Below, in pieces: positions 27,453 to 35,549 of a stretch of 64,000 nucleotides of DNA (positions are counted from its first letter, which is position 1; each line of letters begins with the position of its first letter). The notes below the pieces were generated by a model. That model was not told where the DNA came from. It worked only from the letters and a program-made list of their open reading frames with translations, and did no database searches. The stretch lies in assembly GCA_030601885.1 (NCBI GenBank), contig JAUWAU010000007.1:62001-126000 (forward strand), given 5' to 3'. Source of the DNA: Armatimonadota bacterium (GTDB taxonomy: Bacteria; Armatimonadota; Zipacnadia; JAUWAU01). The translations under genes were made by a program, and so were the position numbers.

Positions 27453-29546
27453 CTACGCGGGAGCTTTGAGCCATTGGCACATCTGGTCGTGCGACGCCCT
27501 GGCCCTCTGCACGCGCAGCCAGTGGCGGGCTGCGGCGGCGTTGTAGGCGTCTTCGATCCAGCGAGCCTTGAAGCGCGCTCCCGTGTTGTGAATAAACAGC
27601 CGGCTCGGCGCTGCCAATACTCCGGCCGTGCGCACGTCCCCTGCGCGGCGGAGCCCGGGCGTGGCAAGTCGCTCCAGGAAGCTGTTGTCATCCGTGTTGT
27701 CAAATCCAGCAACGTCCACGACCGTGGCGTCAACGCTCCGGGCCAACCCCCGCGCCAGCAGTGCCCACAGGCCCGCTTCGCCCAGTCCCACGAGACGCCG
27801 ACGCGATACCTCCGGTCGTGCGCCGAGGTAGGCGAGCCCGGTCAGGATGTCCTGAACACGATTGCTCACGTCGGTTCGGTTGTACGTGTTGAAGTAGCGC
27901 GTGTCGGCGATGGCTTTGGCCCGTGCTTCAGGAGCCACCGACTCGCCCGTGAGGAAGCAGTCGATGGCCAGGACGGCTCGCGACTGCTGAAGCAGTTGCT
28001 CCACCAGCGGTCCGGGCTGCAGCGTCGCCACATCTGCCACGGCCGCTTTGCCCTGCGGATGCACCACAAGCACGCCGGGGCCCTTGCGCTTCGGCCCGGT
28101 GCGCACGAAAAGGATCGCCGGAACGGCATCGCCCTTGCCTTTGCGTCCGAGGCGGAGTTGCCGGCACGTGATCCCGTCGCGGGTCGTTTCGCTCAGCGTC
28201 GTCACCACCAGATCGCCAGCCGCAGGCTCGGCGGCGTTGAGCGCGTGTGCCAGCGCCGTCCCCATGATGCGGCGGAAGCGCCGCCGGTCGCCGCGGCTCT
28301 TTGGCTTCAGCTCTGCGAGCTGCCGTTCGGCAGCGGCGATGCGCTGCTCGACGAGCTCGCCCTCTGAAATAGCCCGCTGGGGCAGCTTCTTATCGGAGAA
28401 CACGAGCAGGTCCTCGCGCTCCTCTACCTCGAAGGGCTGCTCCTTGAAGCGTTCCTCGTCGGTGCTGCGGAGCAGCCACTTTCCCAACCACGCATACACC
28501 GCCTCGCGGCTGTCCTTATTGTAGTTGTGCTCCGCGTCGAACTGGACACAGTGTACTCGATCGGTGGCATCGAAGAGCTCGTAGACGCTCCTGATATCCG
28601 GATGCTCCTCGCGGGGCGTGTTCACCGTCCAGTCGCCCGTGGCAGAGACAAGCAGCAGGGGGCGCGGAGCTGCCAGCGCGCCGATCTCGACGTTGTAGGT
28701 GTCAATGCGCAGGCCGGGCGCGTTCTCGCACAGGCAGCCGCCCTGCATGTGGGCGGAGATCATGTTGACGGGCGCAGCGGCTTTGATGCGGTCCTCGACG
28801 GCCGTGACCATGAAGGTCTGCGTGCCGCCGCCGGAGGCGCCGGTGCAGCCGATGCGGCGCTTGTCCACGTCGGGAAGCGAGCACAGGAAGTCCACGGCCC
28901 GAATGCTGTTCCAGAGCTGCAGGCCCATGAGGCTCAGGCCCCATAACTCCTCTCGCGGCCCGCCGAACTTGTGCGTCACCTGCTTGCTGTCGTTGTAGCC
29001 GACCATGTCGTAGGAGAACGCCACGTAGCCTTGTCGGGCGAAGCTAATGCAGCGCCCCGGGATAGAGCCGCGCTCGATGCTCTCGATCCTCCCGTTCTTC
29101 CAGTGGCCATGTGGGTTGATGATGCCCGGGAAGGGCCCGCGCTTGCCGCTGGGGCGATACAAATTGCCCGTGACGAAGAACCCGGGATAGCTCTCGAAGT
29201 ACACCTTCTCCACGGAGTAGTCCTCGCGCTCGATGCGGCCGAAGATCTTGGCACGCAGAGTCGTGCGCTTGGGCACGGGCCAAAGGCCGCAACTGACGAG
29301 TATGTGAGTCCGAAGCTCTCTGGCCCGCGCCAGCCACTCCTTCTTCGTCTGCGGGCGCGCGAAGGTCTGCGGGTCCCTGAGCCCGCGGACCTCGGTGAGT
29401 CTCTTGTCGGCTGTCTGATTCGCAGGCTGCTGCGTCATGGGGTATCCTTCCTCCGCCGGGGCGGCCGCGCGCGACAGGGCGCCCGGGCACAGAAGGGCGC
29501 CGAATACAAGCAGGACGAACTTCGTGCAGCGCCGCGGATGTACCAT
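27453..29546 (-). CDS. Exported acetylxylan-esterase-like alpha/beta hydrolase with degenerate second hydrolase domain
   Basis: A 697-residue secreted protein. The signal peptide is FVLLVFGALLCPGALSRAAA. The first domain (about 60-390) is an acetylxylan esterase/dienelactone-hydrolase-like alpha/beta hydrolase: PGIINPHGHW oxyanion segment, nucleophile elbow GASGGGTQTF, a later Asp in VSATGDWTVNT, and the catalytic His in FDAEHNYNKDSREAVY. The second half (about 480-690) looks like another hydrolase fold (GPGVLVVHPQGK, AVLAIDCFLTGES). Its nucleophile elbow reads GLGEAGLW with Ala in place of Ser, so it is probably inactive. ATG 29546 is chosen because GGAGGGG precedes it and the signal peptide follows. 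The likely substrate is an acylated polysaccharide; this is inference. Confidence 0.85.
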   Translation of the reverse strand: MVHPRRCTKFVLLVFGALLCPGALSRAAAPAEEGYPMTQQPANQTADKRLTEVRGLRDPQTFARPQTKKEWLARARELRTHILVSCGLWPVPKRTTLRAKIFGRIEREDYSVEKVYFESYPGFFVTGNLYRPSGKRGPFPGIINPHGHWKNGRIESIERGSIPGRCISFARQGYVAFSYDMVGYNDSKQVTHKFGGPREELWGLSLMGLQLWNSIRAVDFLCSLPDVDKRRIGCTGASGGGTQTFMVTAVEDRIKAAAPVNMISAHMQGGCLCENAPGLRIDTYNVEIGALAAPRPLLLVSATGDWTVNTPREEHPDIRSVYELFDATDRVHCVQFDAEHNYNKDSREAVYAWLGKWLLRSTDEERFKEQPFEVEEREDLLVFSDKKLPQRAISEGELVEQRIAAAERQLAELKPKSRGDRRRFRRIMGTALAHALNAAEPAAGDLVVTTLSETTRDGITCRQLRLGRKGKGDAVPAILFVRTGPKRKGPGVLVVHPQGKAAVADVATLQPGPLVEQLLQQSRAVLAIDCFLTGESVAPEARAKAIADTRYFNTYNRTDVSNRVQDILTGLAYLGARPEVSRRRLVGLGEAGLWALLARGLARSVDATVVDVAGFDNTDDNSFLERLATPGLRRAGDVRTAGVLAAPSRLFIHNTGARFKARWIEDAYNAAAARHWLRVQRARASHDQMCQWLKAPA

Positions 29547-29655
29547 GGAGACGCCCCTCCGGTTGCGGATGAGAGCGCCATGGTGCTTCCCCGGCGGTGC
29601 GCCGTAGTCCTGCAGGCATCTGGGGGCCGCCGCACGAATATTAAAGGGGTGCCGC

Positions 29656-29946
29656 ATGTCCAAGGCAAGGTCGGCCATGGAACTGCTCGAGGAGGCGCAC
29701 GATGCCCTGCGGCAGATGCTCGTCTCAGGGATCCGCTCCAGCGCGCCGCTTGTGCGCCGGTGCGGGGAGTTGGCGGACGAGCTGAAGGCTGCGGACGTGC
29801 GCCCGGCGGCGGAGCAATTGAGAGCCGTCGCGGAGACCGAGGATGATGGTCGGCGGCTGGGGGTGGTTTTTCGCGCGCTCGTGCTCGTAAGGCAGGCGCG
29901 GCTCCATCTCGCGGGGCCAGCGAAGGTGGACGCCGCGTCGCACTAG
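29656..29946 (+). CDS. Small helical protein of unknown function next to a SWIM-domain gene
   Basis: A 96-residue protein beginning MSKARSAMELLEEAHDAL. It is almost entirely predicted helix, with Ala/Leu/Arg heptad-like spacing and no signal peptide or membrane segment. It is divergent from the hydrolase gene and 104 nt upstream of the SWIM zinc-finger gene on the same strand, so the two may form an operon. I do not recognise a family. Codon usage (GC-rich third positions) is like that of its neighbours, which supports it being real. Confidence 0.65.
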   Translation: MSKARSAMELLEEAHDALRQMLVSGIRSSAPLVRRCGELADELKAADVRPAAEQLRAVAETEDDGRRLGVVFRALVLVRQARLHLAGPAKVDAASH

Positions 29947-30050
29947 AGCTGGTTTCATGACCCCTTTGCTGTTTGGGTTGCCCGGTTCAGACACTCACGT
30001 TTCCGTGTGTGACCGGTCATGAGACCAGTTCTCGTGAAAGGGACAGTGTC

Positions 30051-31451
30051 GTGGACCGCGGTTCGTCTGCTGAGCCAGGCAGGCAACTGGAGCTGCTGCA
30101 GATCAAGCGCTGGGTCGGCGAGACGACCTTCGAGCGTGGGCTCGACTACGCCGACAGGGGGAGAGTCGGGCAGGCGGCGCGGGAGGGCGATACGCTCGCG
30201 GCCGAGGTCGAAGGGAGCACTCCGCGAGGGGCGGACGAGCCGGCGAGGTATCGGGTTCGAGTGGATCTGGAGCCGCCCGTGCCGAGGGCTACGTGCACCT
30301 GCCCGGTGAGGCGCCCGTTCTGCAAGCATGCGGCGGCCGTGCTGATCATGTGGCAGCGCGAGCCAGAGGGCTTTGCGGCCGCCGAGGAGGATGTAGCGCG
30401 CCCAGCAAAGCCCGACGTCTCCCCCAAACCCAAACCATCGAAGGCGGCTCAGCGGCAACGAATGCGGCTCGAGGAACTGGATGCCGTGGGGCGCATGATC
30501 CGGGACATCGCCGGCGACGGGATCGCCGTCAGGGGAAGCCAGTGGGTCGAGGCGATCCCGGACATGCTTGCGACGGCGAGGCGTCGGCGGCAGATGCGCC
30601 TGGCGGGGCTGCTGGAGCAGTTGCACAAAGAGGTCAGTGCCCCGGCCTCGGGCGAGGCAGGCTTCGACTGGCGCCGCTGGGCTGAGCTGCTGGCGGACCT
30701 CTGGTTCACCGTCGAGGCTATGCGGCAGCACGTCGAGGGAAGGGGGCTAGACGAGCGCGCCCTGGAGCAGCTCGTCGGGAGAACGCCGCGGGAGGCTGGC
30801 CTTGCGCGTCGGTACGAGGCTCCGCTGCTGCAGCTCGCATACGAGGTGTTCGGTGGACCGCTGGGGACGCGGCACGACGTGAGCTACCTGATGGATCTGA
30901 ACTCGGGCGAGCTTTTCGTCGAGAGGGCCGTCATCCCGCAGCGCCGCGCGAAGAGCGAAGGGCTCAAGCCGTCGTATCCCGCCCCGATCCTGGCGCGCGA
31001 GATGGGGATCTATCCGGGGTACCCGCCCCTGCGCATTGCGCTCATCGCCGTGGACAAGGCGGCACTCAATCTGACCGATGCGACAGCCCGGGCGCTCGAC
31101 CTGGCCGACACGTCGCTTCCCGGCATCCACCAGCGCCTCGTGGAGTTGACGGCAGAGCCGCTCGCTCCCCGAGAGACCTTTGCGCTGCTCAGGCTCCGCG
31201 GCCTACCGGAGCGCGATGGGGAGCTGCATTTGCTCGATGCCGAGGGCTACGCAGTGCCCGTCGCCGAAGCCCCATCCGGACACCCGCCTACACTGACCGC
31301 CTTCCAGCGATACGCAGGAGACGGCCTTCCCCCGGCAGTGTTTGCTCGGTTCTTCGCTCGGGATGCGGCGCTCTGCGCAGCGCCCCTCAGCATCGTGGAG
31401 CCATCGCGGATCGTCCGAACTGGTTCGCTAACGTGCGGACCCGTGTGGTAG
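30051..31451 (+). CDS. SWIM zinc-finger family protein
   Basis: A 466-residue cytoplasmic protein with a SWIM zinc finger at about residues 82-93 (CTCPVRRPFCKH, the CxC...CxH pattern). It sits after a small beta domain beginning QIKRWVGETTFERGLDYADRGRV, the typical N-terminus of this bacterial family. The rest (about 120-466) is mixed helical, with no catalytic motif I can name. Homologous SWIM proteins often lie in operons with MoxR AAA+ ATPase, VWA and DUF56xx genes; none of these is present here. GTG 30051 is preceded by AAAGGGA. Its TAG stop (31449-31451) lies within the arm of a palindromic repeat, so the original C-terminus may have been altered by that element. Confidence 0.8.
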   Translation: MDRGSSAEPGRQLELLQIKRWVGETTFERGLDYADRGRVGQAAREGDTLAAEVEGSTPRGADEPARYRVRVDLEPPVPRATCTCPVRRPFCKHAAAVLIMWQREPEGFAAAEEDVARPAKPDVSPKPKPSKAAQRQRMRLEELDAVGRMIRDIAGDGIAVRGSQWVEAIPDMLATARRRRQMRLAGLLEQLHKEVSAPASGEAGFDWRRWAELLADLWFTVEAMRQHVEGRGLDERALEQLVGRTPREAGLARRYEAPLLQLAYEVFGGPLGTRHDVSYLMDLNSGELFVERAVIPQRRAKSEGLKPSYPAPILAREMGIYPGYPPLRIALIAVDKAALNLTDATARALDLADTSLPGIHQRLVELTAEPLAPRETFALLRLRGLPERDGELHLLDAEGYAVPVAEAPSGHPPTLTAFQRYAGDGLPPAVFARFFARDAALCAAPLSIVEPSRIVRTGSLTCGPVW

Positions 31452-31475
31452 GGGCGACCGCCGGGTCCCCCTTAC
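31448..31475. repeat. Palindromic repeat shared by two convergent stop codons
   Basis: An imperfect inverted repeat beginning GTAGGGGCGACC and ending in an approximate complement, GGTCCCCCTTAC. The left arm contains the TAG stop of the SWIM gene; the right arm contains the complement of the TAA stop of the DUF4091 gene. A perfect version of the same element is at 44645-44673. It can form a hairpin and could terminate both genes. Confidence 0.75.
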
Positions 31476-33757
31476 CTGCTCAGTCTGATGATCCAATCGG
31501 CGAGCAGGCGGCGCGTCCTGTCGTAGTCGTCGAAAGCCCACCCGTTCGGGATCTTGAAGTGGCCGCCCACCAGCAGGTAGCCGTTCTCGTCGAAGTGCTT
31601 CGGTACGGTCCAATCGCCCTGGTAGGGAAGCTCTGTCCGCATGGCCGTGTAGTTCATCCTCGAGAGCTGCTGCTCGTACTCGCCCATTGCCTGCTCGGCC
31701 ATGCGGGTTTTCTCCCGATTGCCCGAGGCTTTCGCGGCCCTCACGGCCGCCTCAAAGGTCGCCAGGTACCTGGCGTCGGCGGCGCCCTCGGTTGCGCCCT
31801 CCAAGCCGATAGACGGCCCACCCGTCTCGTCCCCATACGGAGGAAACCAGAAGTAGAACTTCAGGCGCTGGCGGTTGGGGTCCACCGTGTACGGATCGTC
31901 GTCGGCACGAACGCTCTGATAGATCCACTCTATCATGCCCTTCGAGCCGCAAGCCTCGCGGCCAAAGCACATCCCGAAGCGCATCGCCTCCGGGTGGTAG
32001 CCGGTGGTATCGATATTGTAGGTCCAGAGCAGCTTCCCGTCCCGCTCACAGCGCTGTCGCATCTCCATGGGCCACGTGCCGCGCTTCTGCTGCTCAACTT
32101 GACGGCGGAAGTTGCAGCAGACGACGTCCAGGTGTGGGTACATCGCCTCGAAGTCGTCTGTCCCGGGCACGAGATTGCCGTCCTCCTCGGTTCGGACGCC
32201 CGGCACGGACTTGAGAATCTGCAGGCACCGGACGGCGATGCGCATCCGGTCCTCCCGGTGCGGCGGCTCGTCGATGGGCTGGTAGATGATCTCGGGCCAG
32301 CCCTCGGCGGCGCCTCGGGCCTGGATCTGCTCGATGATGTCGCGGTACGCACTCTCGAACGCCTCGCTGTCGAGCAGACCGAACTCCTTGATACAGAGGT
32401 TCCGCTCCACACCGCCCATGAGCCAGAGGATGGGCTCGGTGAAGCCCGCCTCCTTGTACGCCGCCATGGCCTCGCCGAGAACGTTCTCCTCGTCCCAGAC
32501 GACCTTCGGCCGATCGCCGTCGCGCTCTACTCGCGTCGAGGCCACCAGGCCCACCGTCGTCATGCCGCGCCGACGCATCTCGCGGTAGCGCTCCAGGCTC
32601 AACGCGCGCGTGTGCGGAGGAGGCGCAGGGCGGTCGTAGAAGCCGATGGCGACGCCCTGTGGCTCAGCCAATCGAATGGGCAGCACCTCTAACCTAACCG
32701 GCACGTTGCCAACTTCCGCGTCCCCGATAGAAAGCTCGATTCTCCCCTCATACAACCCCGCAGGGGCACCCGCGGGCACTTCGATGATCACCCAGAACCA
32801 GGCGGTCGTGCCGGCCGGGATGTCAACTTCGTCCCTGTCTTCGAGGAACGTCGGCTTCACGATGGTGTCGATCATTCCCCGGTGCACCATCCGCTCCAGG
32901 TCCCGCACCGACCTGACCGACACTGCCGCCGCGGGGATCTCGGCGTTCGGTCCCGCGGACAAATCTGAGGGCCTGGCGGAGAAGCTCTTCAGGTCCTCGA
33001 GCGCGCGAACGCAGAAGCTCACAGGCTGATGCTGTCCTGGTGCCGCGGACGCCGCCAGCGGGCGATCGATGTCCTCGGGGGACGGCACCGTGCCGGGCAT
33101 GGCGATGTCGAGCGTGTTGCGGCGAAAGACCACGAAGCCGCGTTCTTCATCCTTCCGGGAGACCGGCGGCATCGCGGCTTCGCTCACGTATCTGATCGGC
33201 GGGATGTTCTGGATATCGGCCACGGGCGTCAACTCCACATCGTCAAACCAGGCTGTCCCGGTGCCGGTGAACTCGAAGTTCACCCACAGCCGGACGCGCA
33301 TCTTGGTCGTGCCCTCGGGAGCCCGGATGAGGGCCACGTGGCGCGTCCACTCGGTATCGCCGGCCACAGTGATGGCGCCGTACTGCGCGCCAAGCCACTT
33401 GCCGTCCGATAGGTAGACGGGGCACACGCGGGCGGTGCAGCTCTCGAGCTGCGTCTTTATGATGGCGCTGAGGCGGTAGATGCGTGCGCCCGGGGCCGTG
33501 GGGATGTTATCCTGGTTCCACGAGCCGTCCTCGTTCGTATCGTGCACCGTGATGCAGACGCAGTGACCGGCGTCACGCTGCTCCCAGGCGGAGTCGGGCT
33601 CGCCCTGGCGCGATGAGAAGGTCCAGGCGGTCGGCGCGCCGTCGGCGGATTGCTCGAGGTCGGGGTTCGTGAGGATGTTGTCGGCGGGTTGTGCATGCAC
33701 CGCAGCGAACGAGACGAGGCCACACACGAGGCAGGTGAGGGTGACCGCCGGGCGCAT
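31472..33757 (-). CDS. Secreted DUF4091 (glycoside-hydrolase-like) protein with N-terminal carbohydrate-binding domain
   Basis: A 761-residue exported protein. The signal peptide is VTLTCLVCGLVSFAAVHAQ. Residues about 25-180 form a beta-sandwich carbohydrate-binding-type domain (ILTNPDLEQ, AWTFSSRQGEP, TAWFDDVELTP). A linker beta domain (about 215-360) precedes the TIM-barrel-like DUF4091 part (about 370-740) with IYQPIDEPPHREDRMR, LWTYNIDTTGYHPEAMRF and ending KFYFWFPPY. DUF4091 proteins are predicted glycoside hydrolases; conserved Asp/Glu in the DEP motif may be catalytic, but activity is not established. ATG 33757 follows AAGGAG. It lies downstream of a sulfatase and heparinase-like gene on the same strand, consistent with breakdown of a sulfated polysaccharide. 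Confidence 0.85.
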   Translation of the reverse strand: MRPAVTLTCLVCGLVSFAAVHAQPADNILTNPDLEQSADGAPTAWTFSSRQGEPDSAWEQRDAGHCVCITVHDTNEDGSWNQDNIPTAPGARIYRLSAIIKTQLESCTARVCPVYLSDGKWLGAQYGAITVAGDTEWTRHVALIRAPEGTTKMRVRLWVNFEFTGTGTAWFDDVELTPVADIQNIPPIRYVSEAAMPPVSRKDEERGFVVFRRNTLDIAMPGTVPSPEDIDRPLAASAAPGQHQPVSFCVRALEDLKSFSARPSDLSAGPNAEIPAAAVSVRSVRDLERMVHRGMIDTIVKPTFLEDRDEVDIPAGTTAWFWVIIEVPAGAPAGLYEGRIELSIGDAEVGNVPVRLEVLPIRLAEPQGVAIGFYDRPAPPPHTRALSLERYREMRRRGMTTVGLVASTRVERDGDRPKVVWDEENVLGEAMAAYKEAGFTEPILWLMGGVERNLCIKEFGLLDSEAFESAYRDIIEQIQARGAAEGWPEIIYQPIDEPPHREDRMRIAVRCLQILKSVPGVRTEEDGNLVPGTDDFEAMYPHLDVVCCNFRRQVEQQKRGTWPMEMRQRCERDGKLLWTYNIDTTGYHPEAMRFGMCFGREACGSKGMIEWIYQSVRADDDPYTVDPNRQRLKFYFWFPPYGDETGGPSIGLEGATEGAADARYLATFEAAVRAAKASGNREKTRMAEQAMGEYEQQLSRMNYTAMRTELPYQGDWTVPKHFDENGYLLVGGHFKIPNGWAFDDYDRTRRLLADWIIRLSR

Positions 33758-33862
33758 GGTGTCGGTGTCTCCTTCCGGCCGCATGAAACAGCAAAGGCGG
33801 CGGGCCACGGGTGTGAGGGCCGTAGGCCCTCTCGCGCTACAATAGCGGCCACGGCAACGGCC

Positions 33863-33911
33863 GGCGGGGATGGGCACCCCCGCCCCACAGTTCTCGGGCT
33901 GCCAGCCCGAG
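33863..33911. repeat. GC-rich palindromic repeat plus hairpin between the sulfatase and DUF4091 genes
   Basis: Bases 33863-33889 (GGCGGGGATGGGCACCCCC followed by GCCCCACA) match, with few changes, the module at 38758-38784 inside gcvPB. Bases 33893-33911 form a perfect 8-bp-arm hairpin CTCGGGCT-gcc-AGCCCGAG just downstream of the sulfatase stop and could terminate it. Confidence 0.7.
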
Positions 33912-33919
33912 CTACACTG

Positions 33920-35479
33920 TTACTGGCGGCGTTTGCGCCTGGCCTCGGCGCGGGCGCCGTCGAAGGCCAGGTACTCGTCATAGCTGGCTCGCATCCGCTG
34001 CTTCTGCGCGTCGCTGGCGAAGGAGTAGGCGGCCAGGAACGGGTCGTCGATCTCGTCCATGTGCGCCACCAGCCGTCGGCGCATCGCCTTCAGCTCGGCG
34101 GCACATGCGTCATCGGCTGCCAGGTTCTTCTGCTCGTAGGGGTCCACTGAGAGGTCGTACAGCTCCTCCTGCGGCCGATGGAGGAACTGATTGACGCGCT
34201 CGGCGTAGCGCTCGTTGGTCTCGGCGGCCGCGACCATGGCCTTCCACGTCAGCCCGCCCATGGCGTTCATGCGGTACTTCGCCTCGGGCGCGAAGTTGTA
34301 GATGTACTTGGAGTGGCCCGCGATGACGGAGCGCATGGGCGTCCCCGGCTGGCTGGCGTGGTCCGTCTGGCTGCCAAAGAACACGTCGCGGTGCTTCTCG
34401 GTGCGACCGAGCAGCAGCGGGGCGAAACTCTCCCCGTGCATATCGCCGGGGATGCGGATGCCAGCCAGCTCGAGGATCGTGGGCGTCACGTCGATGAAGC
34501 TCAGCAGCGCATCGCTCACCGTGTCGGGCCGCATCACCCCGGGCCAGCGCATGATGCACGGCATGTTGATGCCCGCCTCGTACTGCGTGGCCTTCGAGAA
34601 GGGGAACGCGCCGCCATTGTCGCCCAGGAAGATCACCAGCGTGTCGTCGGCGTGCCCCGCCGCGTCGAGCTCGGCGAACACCAGCCCCAGGGCCCGGTCC
34701 ATCCGGTGAATGGCGTCGAAGTAGCGGCCCTCCTCCTCGCGGACGTCGGGCACGTCGAAGAGCGTCGGGTGGATCTTCACCTTGCCGCGATCGATGGGGT
34801 CGGGCACTTCCGCCGTCAGGCCCTTCTTCGTGCCAGGGATCGGGAACGGGCGATGGGGATCGTGGAAGTTGACCATGAGGAAGAAAGGCTCGGCCGGGCC
34901 TGAGGCCTTCAGGAACTCGAAGAATCCGCGGACCCACTGCTGATAGGGGACCGGGTCGCGCGTCTTGGTCTTCTCCTCCGGCGCGTACTCGAACCGGTAC
35001 ACTTCCCACGGCTTCAGATGCCGCTTGCCCACGAGTCCGACGCGATAGCCGGCATCGCGTAGATAGGCAGTCAGCGGCCTGACGTCTGGCCGGAGCTGAT
35101 GAAAGCCATGGCAGCCGTTGGCGTGCGGATACAGCCCGGTCATCATCACCGCGCGACTCGGAACGCAGATGGCCGACACGGTGTAGCAGCGCTCGAAGCG
35201 CACGCCCTCGGCGGCGAGCGCATCCGTTGCGGGCGTCTGGACGGCCTCGTTGCCGTAGCAGCCGACGTCGAACTTGCTCTGGTCGTCGGACGTTATGAGC
35301 AGGACGTTGGGCCTCGGCGCCTCGGCGGCCACCGAACCTGTACCACGCATGACCAGTAGGCCGGGGATAGCTGCACCCACTCCAAGCCGCAGGACGTCGC
35401 GGCGCGAGAGCGTCCGGCGCCAGCGCGTGACGCCGGGTGTCTTCCCTTTGTGTCGTTGTTCGCGGTGTGGTTTGGACAC
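33920..35479 (-). CDS. Exported sulfatase, family S1, Cys-type
   Basis: A 519-residue arylsulfatase-fold enzyme. The N-terminus carries a twin-arginine-type signal (LSRRDVLRLGVGAAIPGLLV). The metal-binding opening is NVLLITSDDQ, and the active-site signature is CVPSRAVMMTG, whose Cys must be converted to formylglycine. Further motifs are GLVGKRHL, HDPHRPF, FLGDNGG (metal Asp/Asn) and a terminal EELYDLSVDPYEQKNL. GTG 35479 is chosen because GGGGGAGGAGG lies about 9 nt upstream; the frame continues further but without a ribosome site. It is between the heparinase-like and DUF4091 genes. No genuine formylglycine-generating enzyme with its cysteine pair is in the window, so maturation must come from elsewhere. 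Confidence 0.93.
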   Translation of the reverse strand: MSKPHREQRHKGKTPGVTRWRRTLSRRDVLRLGVGAAIPGLLVMRGTGSVAAEAPRPNVLLITSDDQSKFDVGCYGNEAVQTPATDALAAEGVRFERCYTVSAICVPSRAVMMTGLYPHANGCHGFHQLRPDVRPLTAYLRDAGYRVGLVGKRHLKPWEVYRFEYAPEEKTKTRDPVPYQQWVRGFFEFLKASGPAEPFFLMVNFHDPHRPFPIPGTKKGLTAEVPDPIDRGKVKIHPTLFDVPDVREEEGRYFDAIHRMDRALGLVFAELDAAGHADDTLVIFLGDNGGAFPFSKATQYEAGINMPCIMRWPGVMRPDTVSDALLSFIDVTPTILELAGIRIPGDMHGESFAPLLLGRTEKHRDVFFGSQTDHASQPGTPMRSVIAGHSKYIYNFAPEAKYRMNAMGGLTWKAMVAAAETNERYAERVNQFLHRPQEELYDLSVDPYEQKNLAADDACAAELKAMRRRLVAHMDEIDDPFLAAYSFASDAQKQRMRASYDEYLAFDGARAEARRKRRQ

Positions 35480-35549
35480 GATTGCAGCCCTCCTCCCCCA
35501 CCTTTTGCTCGCTAATGTCGGCGCACGCAAGGCTGGGCGGCTGCTGCCC

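Noticed and set aside
31433..32692. A 419-codon plus-strand frame opposite the DUF4091 gene, and similar long frames opposite gcvPA and the heparinase-like gene
   Set aside because: Long antisense frames are a by-product of GC-rich codon usage in the real genes; none has family motifs.
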